Origin: an uncultured Lachnospiraceae bacterium | GTDB taxonomy: Bacteria; Bacillota; Clostridia; Lachnospirales; Lachnospiraceae | Length of the DNA stretch: 64,000 bases | Assembly (NCBI GenBank): GCA_947630025.1 | Contig: CANRFZ010000004.1 | Span: forward strand, 110,738 to 174,737 | Reading direction: 5' to 3' | In this document: positions 42,841-51,631 of the stretch, piece by piece | Layout of the letters: every line of letters starts with the position of its first letter | Numbering within the stretch: the first letter of the stretch is position 1 | Made by a program: the position numbers and the translations under genes | The notes under the pieces: generated by a model | What the model was told of the DNA's origin: nothing | Seen by the model: the letters and a program-made list of their open reading frames with translations, nothing else | Database searches by the model: none

Positions 42841-45444
42841 TTAGAATAGCGATAGCCACGTCTCTACAACCAGAAACAAAAGCGGAATCAAATAAAATAC
42901 CGCCATCAGCACTCCGAATAGCATCTCATCCAAGAAGAACAAAATGCGTCCTGCCGGACGGAAACGCCCCGAACCGATAGCATCGGCAATATTCTTGCTA
43001 AATGCAACGATACCTGTCAGAAGCACACCCAACACAGATAGCACAAGCCCCGGCCACCGTCCCGGCGGCGTATAGGTCAGAGCAATATCGTTATGTCCGT
43101 CCTCCACCGGCACTGTCAGAAAATAATCCCCCAATTCTTCCGGCTCTATTTTACTGCCGTTGACAGAGCAGCTCCATCCCGGTTCGTGATAGACCGGCAG
43201 GAACAGAAATTTACCCGCGTCCGCGTTGTCCAAAGATATCTTGATCGAATTGTCGTCTGCCTCCGCCATATAGTGATCCACACAAACCGGCGGATGCTCT
43301 GCAAATTCCTGTATCGGCAGCACGGCGCAGAGTATTTGCTGCACCGATTCCTCTGCAGATATTTCAATGGTTAAGGAAGCATTCTCCCAGACACCCAACT
43401 CCAGAATCCCGTCTATCCACCCAGATTCCGACGGTTGAAGCCGTTGAACCTGCCCGGAATAATCATCCGTCACTGTAATATTCCTGATGGATCTGCACTG
43501 TGGGGAATAGAAATAGAGTACGCTTTTATCCTCTATGTCTACGTGCCCACCCGATGGTGTGACCTCCTCGATCCCGCGCAGCGGTACGTATTCCCCCCCC
43601 CAGACAGCTTCCGCCATCCGATTCTGCATGGTAAACGGATCATTATCTCCATCCGGCACGCAGTCTGCATCATGTAACAAAATCCCTTGATCGTAGGTGT
43701 ATAGGCACTGATAAGTACTGTATTTTCCATAACTTTTCTCATATTGGTACAAATCACCGTCAGCGCCCTGACTGTCGATCACTTCATGATATCCCAGCAA
43801 AGCGTCGGAAAACAAAGTACCGCCGTAGTCGCTCATGCGGTAACCAACGCTGGCATATCCCAAATATTTCAAGCCGGCCATTTTGCGCTGACTGTCCGCC
43901 ACAAGATAATCGGATGCAGAATATTTCCCTGCTACAAGCGGATAATTATGATCTAATCCCGGATCGATACTTTTCGTGCGGTACAATGGATTCTGTGTCG
44001 CCTGCCTTTTTTCTGCTTCCATCAAAACACAGTCCGCAATATATGTGTCGCCTTTGGCGTCACATGGTATAACCGTGTTGACCGGGATTGTCACTATCTG
44101 CATGATCACAAGGCAAAAGACCGCTTTTTCATATATATGCCTTTCATAACACAAAAGCCCGCATCCTGCGGCCACACCCAAGACCACGATCGCGATCACA
44201 TACACCGCCGGGATTTTCTCTTTATACACTGACATATCCGCACTTTTTAATAGCAGAAACTGTACTGCCGTTACCGCCGCCATAAGGATAAATCCGAAAG
44301 AACCAAACAGTATAGCCGATCTCTTACTAATCGTGTTTTCCTGCGGAAGCGCACCGTTGCAATAGGCGTATGCACCGGCAGTCAAAATCCAGAAAGTGAG
44401 CATATAGGCAAACCGCATCGTGTAGCCCTGATAGGAGCCTCCGTGCCATAGCAGATTCGTGCTTTCCAGCAGAATCGGAGCGCCTAATATCGCCAGAACC
44501 GCCGCCAGAAACCGGCTGGCTTTCTGTCCGCGGTGCCGCACAAGATACAGGAAAAACAATGACAACGGAATGCCTGTGTTTAACAACTTCATCCATTTCG
44601 CCGTAAAAAATACCCATACAGACCGCCAGATACCGACCAGATCAATGCCGGAATCCAATCTGGAGGATTGCAGGATCTGCAGACTGCCCGGCAGATAAAT
44701 CCAAGCCGACAACATAATCGCGAGAACCGTCGAAAGCAGCAACGCAGGCAGCCGGCCCTGATAACGTTCTCTCGCTGTCAGCGGCAAAAGCCCTGCCAGA
44801 AACAACAACATCAACAGGATCATGCAGCTATGCTGAAAGTTCATCATACAGGCAAGGGAAAGCAGAAGAATATACGGAAGGCAGCGCCTTTCTTCCATCA
44901 GCAGGAAAAAGGCGTACATAACCAGCGGAAACAGAAAGGAGACATCCAGCCACATCACCGCATAATAATACTGCATATTAAAGACAGAAAATACATACAG
45001 AAGGCTGAACGCCATACGCAGCAGCATCGGGAAACCGGGGAACCATTTATACAGGACAAACCGTATACTGCATCCGATGGCAACTAATTTTATCAGCATA
45101 TATACGGACATCAGCGGCTCCACCGAGCCGCGGCCGATAAACAGGAAAAAGAGATTGAACGGGCTGATCAGCCCGAAATGCAGCGTGGCGCCGGCCATAT
45201 TATTGCCCAGACCGGTATACCAGTCGAACCACAACGATTTTGCGCCGTGCAGCACATCCCACAAATGAATATACATCGGCACATACTGCCCTATCATATC
45301 GCCAAACTCCAGCAGCCTGCCGCCAAAAGGATAGATGCCCTTAACCGCGCAGCTAATACTCCATACCGCCGTAATGAGTAACGCCAATATGGAGTATTCC
45401 AACAATGCTTTCCGGGATTCAGTTTTCCGCGTTTCTCCGCTCAA
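42841..45444 (-). CDS. YfhO-family large membrane protein (GT-C-like)
   Basis: An 867-aa YfhO-type protein: a multi-spanning N-terminal half beginning after residue 20 (YPFGGRLLEFGDMIGQYVPMY near 40-60 and FDWYTGLGNNMAG near 73-85 are family marks), a long extracytoplasmic region, and two or three C-terminal membrane helices. YfhO relatives in Gram-positives glycosylate lipoteichoic acid or other polymers outside the membrane from undecaprenyl-linked sugars. A run of nine G on the coding strand (43593-43601) falls in the extracytoplasmic region, Trp-Gly-Gly-Glu near residue 615, and is in frame. A slip would remove the last third. The gene precedes the phase-variable membrane protein. Confidence 0.85.
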   Translation of the reverse strand: MSGETRKTESRKALLEYSILALLITAVWSISCAVKGIYPFGGRLLEFGDMIGQYVPMYIHLWDVLHGAKSLWFDWYTGLGNNMAGATLHFGLISPFNLFFLFIGRGSVEPLMSVYMLIKLVAIGCSIRFVLYKWFPGFPMLLRMAFSLLYVFSVFNMQYYYAVMWLDVSFLFPLVMYAFFLLMEERRCLPYILLLSLACMMNFQHSCMILLMLLFLAGLLPLTARERYQGRLPALLLSTVLAIMLSAWIYLPGSLQILQSSRLDSGIDLVGIWRSVWVFFTAKWMKLLNTGIPLSLFFLYLVRHRGQKASRFLAAVLAILGAPILLESTNLLWHGGSYQGYTMRFAYMLTFWILTAGAYAYCNGALPQENTISKRSAILFGSFGFILMAAVTAVQFLLLKSADMSVYKEKIPAVYVIAIVVLGVAAGCGLLCYERHIYEKAVFCLVIMQIVTIPVNTVIPCDAKGDTYIADCVLMEAEKRQATQNPLYRTKSIDPGLDHNYPLVAGKYSASDYLVADSQRKMAGLKYLGYASVGYRMSDYGGTLFSDALLGYHEVIDSQGADGDLYQYEKSYGKYSTYQCLYTYDQGILLHDADCVPDGDNDPFTMQNRMAEAVWGGEYVPLRGIEEVTPSGGHVDIEDKSVLYFYSPQCRSIRNITVTDDYSGQVQRLQPSESGWIDGILELGVWENASLTIEISAEESVQQILCAVLPIQEFAEHPPVCVDHYMAEADDNSIKISLDNADAGKFLFLPVYHEPGWSCSVNGSKIEPEELGDYFLTVPVEDGHNDIALTYTPPGRWPGLVLSVLGVLLTGIVAFSKNIADAIGSGRFRPAGRILFFLDEMLFGVLMAVFYLIPLLFLVVETWLSLF
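43593..43601. repeat. Poly-C tract (C9) in yfhO-like gene, ON frame
   Basis: Nine C, read as TGG GGG GGG G on the coding strand, at about codon 615 of 867. The frame is open here; gain or loss of one base would truncate the protein before its last membrane helices. Confidence 0.88.
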
Positions 45445-45461
45445 CCGTTTTTCTCCCGTCT

Positions 45462-46142
45462 CTACACCGTGGGGTGCGGATCTTTCATGGCATACAGAAT
45501 CTTAGCCATCTCATAGTCGTATACGTCGTCGATATCGGCTGCTTCACGCTTATTTACGAGCAGTCTGTAGGCTTTCGGGCCGTAATTGTAATGCCACTCC
45601 TTCACTTTCTCCTTAGGCGCCAGATCGATACCGTTCGTAAAGTGATATAGCATCGGAAGCTGCTCGGAATTCTTGTGTTCTAAGCCCATCTTGAAATTCA
45701 GCGGCCCGTTCTCATCCATCAGATAAGTCTGATAGGGCGCGCAGGTAATCAGGGAATCATATCCCTCCTCCAGCTTTTCAAAATAGACTTTGATTGCCTT
45801 TTCATACAGATAAGGCTCTACACAGGGCGATGTCGCACACGCCCACATCAGATGGTCACCTTCGATAATCCCGCACACATATTCAAGGAACATACCGAAA
45901 GGAACGGATTCATCCGCATACTGCTTCGGCCTCTTAATGGCCTTGACACCACATTTCTCGCCGATCTGAAGCATCTCGTCGGAATCGGATGATACGATGA
46001 TCTCGTGGAGTCCGTCTACCTTCTTGAGCTGCTCGATCTTATGCTGCAGCAGGTTAGAATCTCCAAACGGCAGAATATTTTTGTTTGGCAGTCTGGAACT
46101 GCTCCCCTTTACCGGTACGATTGCAGAAATAGTTTTGTTCAT
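45462..46142 (-). CDS. neuA: CMP-nonulosonate (CMP-sialic acid type) cytidylyltransferase NeuA
   Basis: A 226-aa cytidylyltransferase: start SAIVPVKGSSSRLPNKNILPFG (the P-loop-like R-x-PxKN motif), SSDSDEML, RPKQYADESVP and DIDDVYDYEMA. It activates a nonulosonic acid with CTP to the CMP-sugar. It is the only such gene in the window, so it probably serves the products of NeuB (4475) and perhaps the SAF-less synthase (13018), both about 30-40 kb away in differently switched operons. Placing the activating enzyme in the constitutively oriented cluster fits a scheme where only the precursor supply is switched (inference). Confidence 0.88.
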   Translation of the reverse strand: MNKTISAIVPVKGSSSRLPNKNILPFGDSNLLQHKIEQLKKVDGLHEIIVSSDSDEMLQIGEKCGVKAIKRPKQYADESVPFGMFLEYVCGIIEGDHLMWACATSPCVEPYLYEKAIKVYFEKLEEGYDSLITCAPYQTYLMDENGPLNFKMGLEHKNSEQLPMLYHFTNGIDLAPKEKVKEWHYNYGPKAYRLLVNKREAADIDDVYDYEMAKILYAMKDPHPTV

Positions 46143-46155
46143 AATGTCTGTCCTC

Positions 46156-47529
46156 CTATTTTTCCAGCTCTTTTGCTATTTTTGCGATAATGGCGTTGAT
46201 CTCTTCTTCGCTCGTCTTTTCAAAATCATTCGCAATATGCTCTAATCGTCTTCTTTCCCGACGCTTTGCCTCCAGCCATTTCCATCTGGGCTTATCGTTT
46301 TCCAGCATAGTAAGATATACATTATAAAGCGGCGTCACCTTGGTCAGCGTTTTTGTGATCTTCTCGCCGATGCCCATCTTATGATAATACGCTTTCAGCT
46401 GCTCTCTGGTAAGGGCATAGTAGGGATCGCGGAGCACTTCCTCCGCCATATCCGCAAATTTTAAATAACTCGGCTTATCCCAGTCGATCGTATACACCTG
46501 ATCTATCAGCTTCTCGCTGACAGGGAACGGCCTGTCGTCATGATAGACCGTCTCCCTGAAATCGTCGAATGTCGTAATCTTGTCCGCGTCCTTTAGAAAC
46601 GCCAGCTCATAATCCGCGGGAACCGGCACCGGAAATAGCAGATAGCACATTTTTTTCCCGAAGAATGCCTCCACAAAGGTGGAACTGTTACCGGTATAAA
46701 TCTTGTCACTGACCAGTATCCACTGCTTGACCGACCGGTCTCCGATCACTCTGAAATTGGGATATTTCTTGGCCGTTTCCTCCGCCAGAGGGCTCTCCTC
46801 GCCGGGATGGGGACGATATATGAAGACGACATCCGGACGTTCCTCGCAGATTCTTCCCATCCACTCAAAAATGATTTTTTTGGAAGGAAGCATACAGTCC
46901 TGATAATAATACCGCCATCCCTCGCCGAATCTTCTGCACATTTCCTGCAGATATTCCTCGGTATGGTGATCCGAATAATAAGGGGAAACAAAAAGAAAAA
47001 TCTTCTTGTCCGCCGGAATGCCATAGTCCTTCAGAACTTCTTCCTTGGAAAGATAGTAACCCTTCAGCTCGTCCCGCAGAAAATCCATGCCCACGTGCCC
47101 AACCAGCTTGACCTTTTTCGGGTCCATACCGGCGGCCTCCAGCATCCGCGTCTTATTCATCACACCCCAAGACACCCGAACCACTTCTTTGGCCACGCCG
47201 GAATAGTTTTTGTACGCCTTCACATCTTTCTCATCCTTGGGATAGACGATATTTTCCCACTGCATATCGATGAGCTTGTCAAATTTGACAAAATTTTTCG
47301 TGTGCCACTCGATGGAACTGTTCTGATAACACGCCATCGTCACCACCACTTTGGTGTGATAGATGGGGCGCATCGCTTTCAGCGCCTCCGCATCCTCGAT
47401 GTGAATAATCTTTACCTTGTATCCCCGGCGGTCCAACTCATATTTCAGAAGACACAGATTCTCAAGCTCTCTCACCTTATGTTCATAGATAAAAAGGAAA
47501 TCCAGTTCTTCCATTTTGTACTTGACCAT
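46156..47529 (-). CDS. CDP-glycerol glycerophosphotransferase-like surface polymer transferase
   Basis: About 457 aa. The C-terminal half holds family marks of the TagB/TagF-type GT-B fold: FLFVSPYYSDHHTEEYL, VFIYRPHPGEE near residue 255, then VSDKIYTGNSSTFVEAFF. Such enzymes transfer glycerol-phosphate from CDP-glycerol, and distant members transfer CMP-sialic-type sugars in capsules. Lying directly after neuA, a CMP-nonulosonate acceptor role is possible, but not proven. ATG 47529 was preferred over the long open frame beginning inside the previous gene. A C-terminal basic, helical segment (about the last 50 residues) could bind membrane. Confidence 0.72.
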   Translation of the reverse strand: MVKYKMEELDFLFIYEHKVRELENLCLLKYELDRRGYKVKIIHIEDAEALKAMRPIYHTKVVVTMACYQNSSIEWHTKNFVKFDKLIDMQWENIVYPKDEKDVKAYKNYSGVAKEVVRVSWGVMNKTRMLEAAGMDPKKVKLVGHVGMDFLRDELKGYYLSKEEVLKDYGIPADKKIFLFVSPYYSDHHTEEYLQEMCRRFGEGWRYYYQDCMLPSKKIIFEWMGRICEERPDVVFIYRPHPGEESPLAEETAKKYPNFRVIGDRSVKQWILVSDKIYTGNSSTFVEAFFGKKMCYLLFPVPVPADYELAFLKDADKITTFDDFRETVYHDDRPFPVSEKLIDQVYTIDWDKPSYLKFADMAEEVLRDPYYALTREQLKAYYHKMGIGEKITKTLTKVTPLYNVYLTMLENDKPRWKWLEAKRRERRRLEHIANDFEKTSEEEINAIIAKIAKELEK

Positions 47530-47536
47530 ACTCAGC

Positions 47537-48817
47537 CTATATCCTTTCCAATTCCTCAGCCAGCGCACTGAAATTGCGGCGTGCATTGAACTGTGCCGCA
47601 TAGAGTTCCAGAGAGCGCTCACACATCTGATAATATGCTTCTGTCCCGTACCGTTTTGCCATATCCGCAATCGCTGCCGCCACCTCGTCTGCGTTCGGAT
47701 TTTCGGAAAGCAGCGTTCCGTTTCCCTCCACCATATGCGGCAGTTCCGCCACTGACGTCGCTATCACCGGCACGCCAAAAGACAACGCTTCCTGCACGGA
47801 AACCGGGGAGCCTCCCTCCGTAGAGGTCGTTGTGATAAAACATCCCACATAATGCTCCCTGTAAAACCGCACAACCTCCTCGTTGACGATGGAACCCATA
47901 AACTCATAGTGTATATGCGCTTTGCCCGCAAGTTTTCGGTCTGCCTGCCGCCGCAGTTCCTGCAGCAGTTCGCCGCCGCCGATGTGAACCCAGCGGATCT
48001 CGCGTCCGCCATCCGCGGTTCCGGCCAGTCCGTCAATAATCAAACCGACCCGCTTCAGCGGTATCATTTCAGAACAACTCAATAACAAAAAGAAATTCGG
48101 CCCCGGATGACGCCTGTCTTCTTTCGTAACATTCTGTTCCTGAACGCCCAGCCGGTACAGAGGGTATTTCGCACTGTCCTGTATTCGGTACCGCCTCAGA
48201 TAATAGTCCTTAGCGTACTGCGCCGCGAAAATCAGCCGCTCCAGCCGCCGATCCGTCTGCGGTTTAAAAAACTGTTTCCCGTAGAGTTCCCGTTCGTCGT
48301 ACAGATCATAGCCATGCGTTCTGGCAACCATTCTGATCTTAGGGTATTTGTGCTTGTGCATGGCCAGACCGAAGCATTTATAATCATTCCAGTAGAAATA
48401 AAAAAGCGCCTGCGTATCTCTCGTCAAAGAAATACTTTGCTTCAGTCTCCTGTAAAAAGTCTCCGCCGCCGCTCCGAACATAAGCGCCCTGTAGATTCTC
48501 CGGAATATTTTTTTACCGCTCCTTATAATGGAAACAATTTCAGTATAGCAGTCCTTTGTCAGAAGAAAGCAAAACAATGAGAACAGTTTCTCCGTAATCT
48601 TCTGCCGGTTAGAAATAATTCGCGCTTCAAACCCCTTATTTTCAACTTCTTCTTCCGATAGCAGTTCAGTGTCCGGCGGTACCTCCGCTGCAATAATGGA
48701 TATATCGAAACGTTCACACAGATAGGGATATTCCGGCCCGACAAAAGAGTCCTCCAAATGTCCATACGGAAAATCCTGTGTAATAAGATACATCAGGGGC
48801 TTTTTATTTTCTCCCAT
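47537..48817 (-). CDS. Glycosyltransferase family 4
   Basis: About 426 aa, a GT-B glycosyltransferase: LLLSCSEMIPLKRVGLIIDGLAG starts the donor domain, and EGGSPVSVQEALSFGVPVIATSVAELPHMV is the classic GT4 E-x7-E donor motif. ATG 48817 (MGENKKPLMYLITQDFPYG) is the likely start; a longer open frame upstream lacks support. It is separated from the HisF-like gene by about 67 bases with no recognisable signal and is followed closely by the CDP-glycerol-type transferase gene. The sugar transferred is not evident. Confidence 0.88.
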   Translation of the reverse strand: MGENKKPLMYLITQDFPYGHLEDSFVGPEYPYLCERFDISIIAAEVPPDTELLSEEEVENKGFEARIISNRQKITEKLFSLFCFLLTKDCYTEIVSIIRSGKKIFRRIYRALMFGAAAETFYRRLKQSISLTRDTQALFYFYWNDYKCFGLAMHKHKYPKIRMVARTHGYDLYDERELYGKQFFKPQTDRRLERLIFAAQYAKDYYLRRYRIQDSAKYPLYRLGVQEQNVTKEDRRHPGPNFFLLLSCSEMIPLKRVGLIIDGLAGTADGGREIRWVHIGGGELLQELRRQADRKLAGKAHIHYEFMGSIVNEEVVRFYREHYVGCFITTTSTEGGSPVSVQEALSFGVPVIATSVAELPHMVEGNGTLLSENPNADEVAAAIADMAKRYGTEAYYQMCERSLELYAAQFNARRNFSALAEELERI

Positions 48818-48884
48818 ATTTCCGTGAATCCTTCCTGCGCATCTGCCGACGGCATCGTCCGGCATGATACGACTCCCCGGCATC

Positions 48885-49658
48885 TCATCTTTCCGCCGCA
48901 GAAGCAAACAAATCATCTGTCTCCGCACGATCCGGATAATTAATCAAAACCGCTTTGTTGGCTCCCCAGAACACAAAAATACTTCCGGCAGCCGCGGCAC
49001 TGGCGCCGCTATCTATCGCGCGCCTGCAGTCCTGTAAACTGCCTGCACCTCCGCAGGCGATAACAGGCACTTGCACATTGTCTGCCACTTCATGTATCAA
49101 TTCATAATCATATCCCGTCATCATGCCGTCATTGGGAATGACATTTACAAATATCTCTCCGGCTCCCGCATCCTGCAGCCTTTTTGCATACTCCTTCGGA
49201 CTGTACTTCGTATTTTTGGTGCCGTTTTGTGCCTTGACAATGATTTTGCCGAACATATTTTTTCCGACATCCATAGCGCCCACGATGCTCTGACTTCCAT
49301 AGATCTGTGCGGCCTCACTGATCAGCTGCGGGCGCTCCAGCGCCGCCGCATTGACAGAAACCTTTTCCATTCCGATGCGGAACAAGGCTCCGATATCTTC
49401 CAGCGAATTAACACCTCCGCCATAGCACAAAGGCATAAAACACTGCTCGGCAATCTTTTTCAGATACTCGAAATCCGGTTTTTTATGCGAGCGGGTGGCA
49501 TTGATATCCAAAAAAATCAATTCGTCCACTTCTTTATCGTTAAAAATTTTAACGGCGTTGATAGGATCTCCCACGTATACCGGTTTTTTAAACTGTACCG
49601 TCTTCACCAATTTCCCATTGTCCAGGAGCAGACAAGGAATCAGTCTGTTATGATACAT
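48885..49658 (-). CDS. hisF: HisF-like cyclase subunit of the WbpG amidotransferase system
   Basis: A 257-aa TIM-barrel protein of the HisF family (RLIPCLLLDNGKLVKT, FLDINATR, PLCYGGGV, KVSVNAAA, VIACGGAG). In LPS and flagellin clusters HisF/HisH copies (WbpZ/WbuZ, PtmF) do not make histidine: HisH produces ammonia from glutamine and the HisF-like protein channels it to WbpG, which amidates a sugar. The direct neighbourhood hisF-hisH-small ORF-wbpG supports that role, and no other histidine gene is present. The start is ATG 49658, a few bases after hisH. Confidence 0.9.
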   Translation of the reverse strand: MYHNRLIPCLLLDNGKLVKTVQFKKPVYVGDPINAVKIFNDKEVDELIFLDINATRSHKKPDFEYLKKIAEQCFMPLCYGGGVNSLEDIGALFRIGMEKVSVNAAALERPQLISEAAQIYGSQSIVGAMDVGKNMFGKIIVKAQNGTKNTKYSPKEYAKRLQDAGAGEIFVNVIPNDGMMTGYDYELIHEVADNVQVPVIACGGAGSLQDCRRAIDSGASAAAAGSIFVFWGANKAVLINYPDRAETDDLFASAAER

Positions 49659-49667
49659 AAATATATT

Positions 49668-50279
49668 TTACCCTTTCGCAAAATTTCCAAGAATCCTCAT
49701 TCCAAAACGATGACTCTTTTCCGGATGGAACTGCGTTCCCATAATGTTATCTTTCTGTACAACAGAATCAAAACGAATCCCATATTCTGTCACCGCCGCC
49801 GCATCCGCGCGGTCGCGGCACGTCACATAATAAGAGTGCACAAAATAATATCTTTCTCCGTCCGTCATGTCATCGAACAAAACCGATTGTTTCTGCTTCT
49901 CTATATAATCCCAACCCATATGGGGAATTTTCAACTCCGGCTGCTTGGGAAATGCAAACCGCGTAACCTTACCGGGAATCCATCCCAAGCCGTCACAGTC
50001 TCCTTCCTCGCTATGCTCCATGAGAAGCTGCATTCCGAGACATATCCCCAAGATCGGCGTCTTTTCTTCCAGCACTTTATGATCCAAAACATTTTTCAGC
50101 CCGGATCGGCAGATCACATCCATGGCCCTGCCGAAATTGCCGACTCCGGGAAGGATCAGCTTGTCCGCCGCTTCTATTTGTGAGATCTCTCCCGTGACGC
50201 TGCTCTCATATCCGAGATATTTCAGCATATTCTGCACAGAATAGAGATTTCCCATTCCATAGTCCACGATTGCAATCAT
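49668..50279 (-). CDS. hisH: HisH-like glutamine amidotransferase
   Basis: A 203-aa class I glutaminase: IVDYGMGNLYSV at the start, nucleophile Cys in LGICLGMQLL near residue 84, and the His-x-Glu pair in TQFHPEKSH near 187. It supplies ammonia from glutamine to the HisF-like partner and, in sugar clusters, to WbpG-type amidotransferases. The ribosome-binding site GGAGG lies inside the 33-codon frame ending 3 bases upstream, so translation is probably coupled to that frame. Confidence 0.92.
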   Translation of the reverse strand: MIAIVDYGMGNLYSVQNMLKYLGYESSVTGEISQIEAADKLILPGVGNFGRAMDVICRSGLKNVLDHKVLEEKTPILGICLGMQLLMEHSEEGDCDGLGWIPGKVTRFAFPKQPELKIPHMGWDYIEKQKQSVLFDDMTDGERYYFVHSYYVTCRDRADAAAVTEYGIRFDSVVQKDNIMGTQFHPEKSHRFGMRILGNFAKG

Positions 50280-50282
50280 AAT

Positions 50283-50384
50283 CTAAGGCCTCCACTGCTT
50301 ATGAATATGAAAATGCCACAAGTGGATGATATCTTCCACCAGATAAATGCAACCGAACAGAATTTTCTTAATCACCTTTTTCAT
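50283..50384 (-). CDS. Small ORF of 33 codons between wbpG and hisH
   Basis: ATG 50384 overlaps the wbpG stop in an ATGA arrangement and the frame ends with TAG at 50283, three bases before the hisH start. The peptide begins MKKVIKKILFGCIYLVEDII and is basic then hydrophobic, compatible with a small membrane-associated peptide. The tight packing with both neighbours suggests it is translated, if only to couple wbpG and hisH. I do not recognise any family, and chance is possible at this length. Confidence 0.4.
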   Translation of the reverse strand: MKKVIKKILFGCIYLVEDIIHLWHFHIHKQWRP

Positions 50385-51493
50385 TTGCCTGCCCCGCCAA
50401 ACATTTTGGAAATTTTCTTTATCATTCTTCCCGTCAGGTCATTTTCATTGTTAGGATAATCCCAATAACTCAACGGCTTTTCCTGCATGATCCGTTCAAA
50501 CTCCTCTCGGGGAATCTGCATCTTCTCAAGGAAATATTCGATATCCCTTTCAATGGTCTTTTCATCATAAGGAGGCGTTTTCAGTACTGCAAGCGCTTCT
50601 TCGCGGCTTAACTGTCCGGCCACAATCAAACTCGATAAGTGCATCCTGCGCTTATCATATCCGAATTTCACCGGCAGTATATAGGTCTGATAAAATTTTG
50701 TATAAAAGGATTCATAATGCTTTCCGCCATAATCCCGCCAGTTATAATTTTCCTCCAAAAATCTCTTTGCAGCTTCCTTGTCATAATCAATATGATCCAG
50801 CAGATTGAACCACACAAATTTTCTCATAAAATAATCATAATCCGGACGGTCAAAATGGGGCAGTTTTTTAATTCCCTTAGAACCGTCTCCGTGCATTTTA
50901 TATACCGACCGGATATAATGCCAGTCAAAGTGCCCCTGTGACCAGCTTCTCGGGAGAATGCTCTCCGAGGCAGTATTATGTCCGGTAATAATATATTTAC
51001 ATTTATACTTATGCGCCATCATACCCAAAATCGGGAAAATCAAATGGTCTGTCGGAATCTCACAGTCCGGCGTGGACGCCCTGAAAAAAGCCAGTTGCAG
51101 CGCGCGGAACGCCTGCCAGTCCACCACGTAAGTATACAAATCTACCTCCAGTTTTTCCAACAGACTTTTGATATTCTGCACCGCCAGCTCGGAATTCCAC
51201 CCATTGTCAAAATGCACCGCCAATGGGCGCAGTCCCATTTTTTTCACCAAGTACATCACATAGCAGCTATCCACGCCGCCGCTGATCCCGACAATGCAGT
51301 CGTACTTTTTCCCTTTTCCCGCCGCTTTCACTTCCCCGCTGAAAGCGTCAGGATCAAATTGCTCCCGTTTTTCCTGTACTTCCTGCAATTTTCTTTCTGC
51401 ATCCCTGCAGTGATTACAACGTCCCTGTCTGTCAAATACGATTTCCGGGTCCGATGTGTCCATAACGCAAGTGCTGCATATCCGATATTCCAT
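50381..51493 (-). CDS. wbpG: N-acetyl sugar amidotransferase WbpG/PseA type
   Basis: A 370-aa PP-loop ATPase: N-terminal CSTCVMDTSDPEI...CNHC, ATP-binding VGISGGVDSCYVMYLV near residue 68, and a later SQGHFDWHYIRSVYKMHG. WbpG/PseA enzymes activate an acetamido or carboxyl group and, with HisH/HisF ammonia, make an acetamidino or amide sugar (for example in the mannosaminuronate series of Pseudomonas O5 or in pseudaminic acid derivatives). Here, with WbpB/E/D/I homologues downstream in the same cluster, the di-N-acetylated mannosaminuronic acid series is the natural acceptor (inference). AAGGAG precedes the ATG. Confidence 0.9.
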   Translation of the reverse strand: MEYRICSTCVMDTSDPEIVFDRQGRCNHCRDAERKLQEVQEKREQFDPDAFSGEVKAAGKGKKYDCIVGISGGVDSCYVMYLVKKMGLRPLAVHFDNGWNSELAVQNIKSLLEKLEVDLYTYVVDWQAFRALQLAFFRASTPDCEIPTDHLIFPILGMMAHKYKCKYIITGHNTASESILPRSWSQGHFDWHYIRSVYKMHGDGSKGIKKLPHFDRPDYDYFMRKFVWFNLLDHIDYDKEAAKRFLEENYNWRDYGGKHYESFYTKFYQTYILPVKFGYDKRRMHLSSLIVAGQLSREEALAVLKTPPYDEKTIERDIEYFLEKMQIPREEFERIMQEKPLSYWDYPNNENDLTGRMIKKISKMFGGAGK

Positions 51494-51631
51494 AAGTCAT
51501 GCTCCTTCTTTTCATGCCAGCCAGTATACCACCATGTTCTCCGGCTCCAATAACGTAAATCATTTCGGAAGAATTTTACTCCACATTCCGTCCGGCCACG
51601 CGTACAGACTACTCTTTCCATGAGTCAAGTC

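Noticed and set aside
49071..50183. Open frame of 370 codons on the plus strand
   Set aside because: It is antisense to hisF and hisH, which carry full catalytic motifs. The antisense product has no recognisable domain.
48885..50279. hisF and hisH as histidine biosynthesis genes
   Set aside because: No other his gene is present, and they adjoin wbpG, with which such copies are known to work in sugar amidation.
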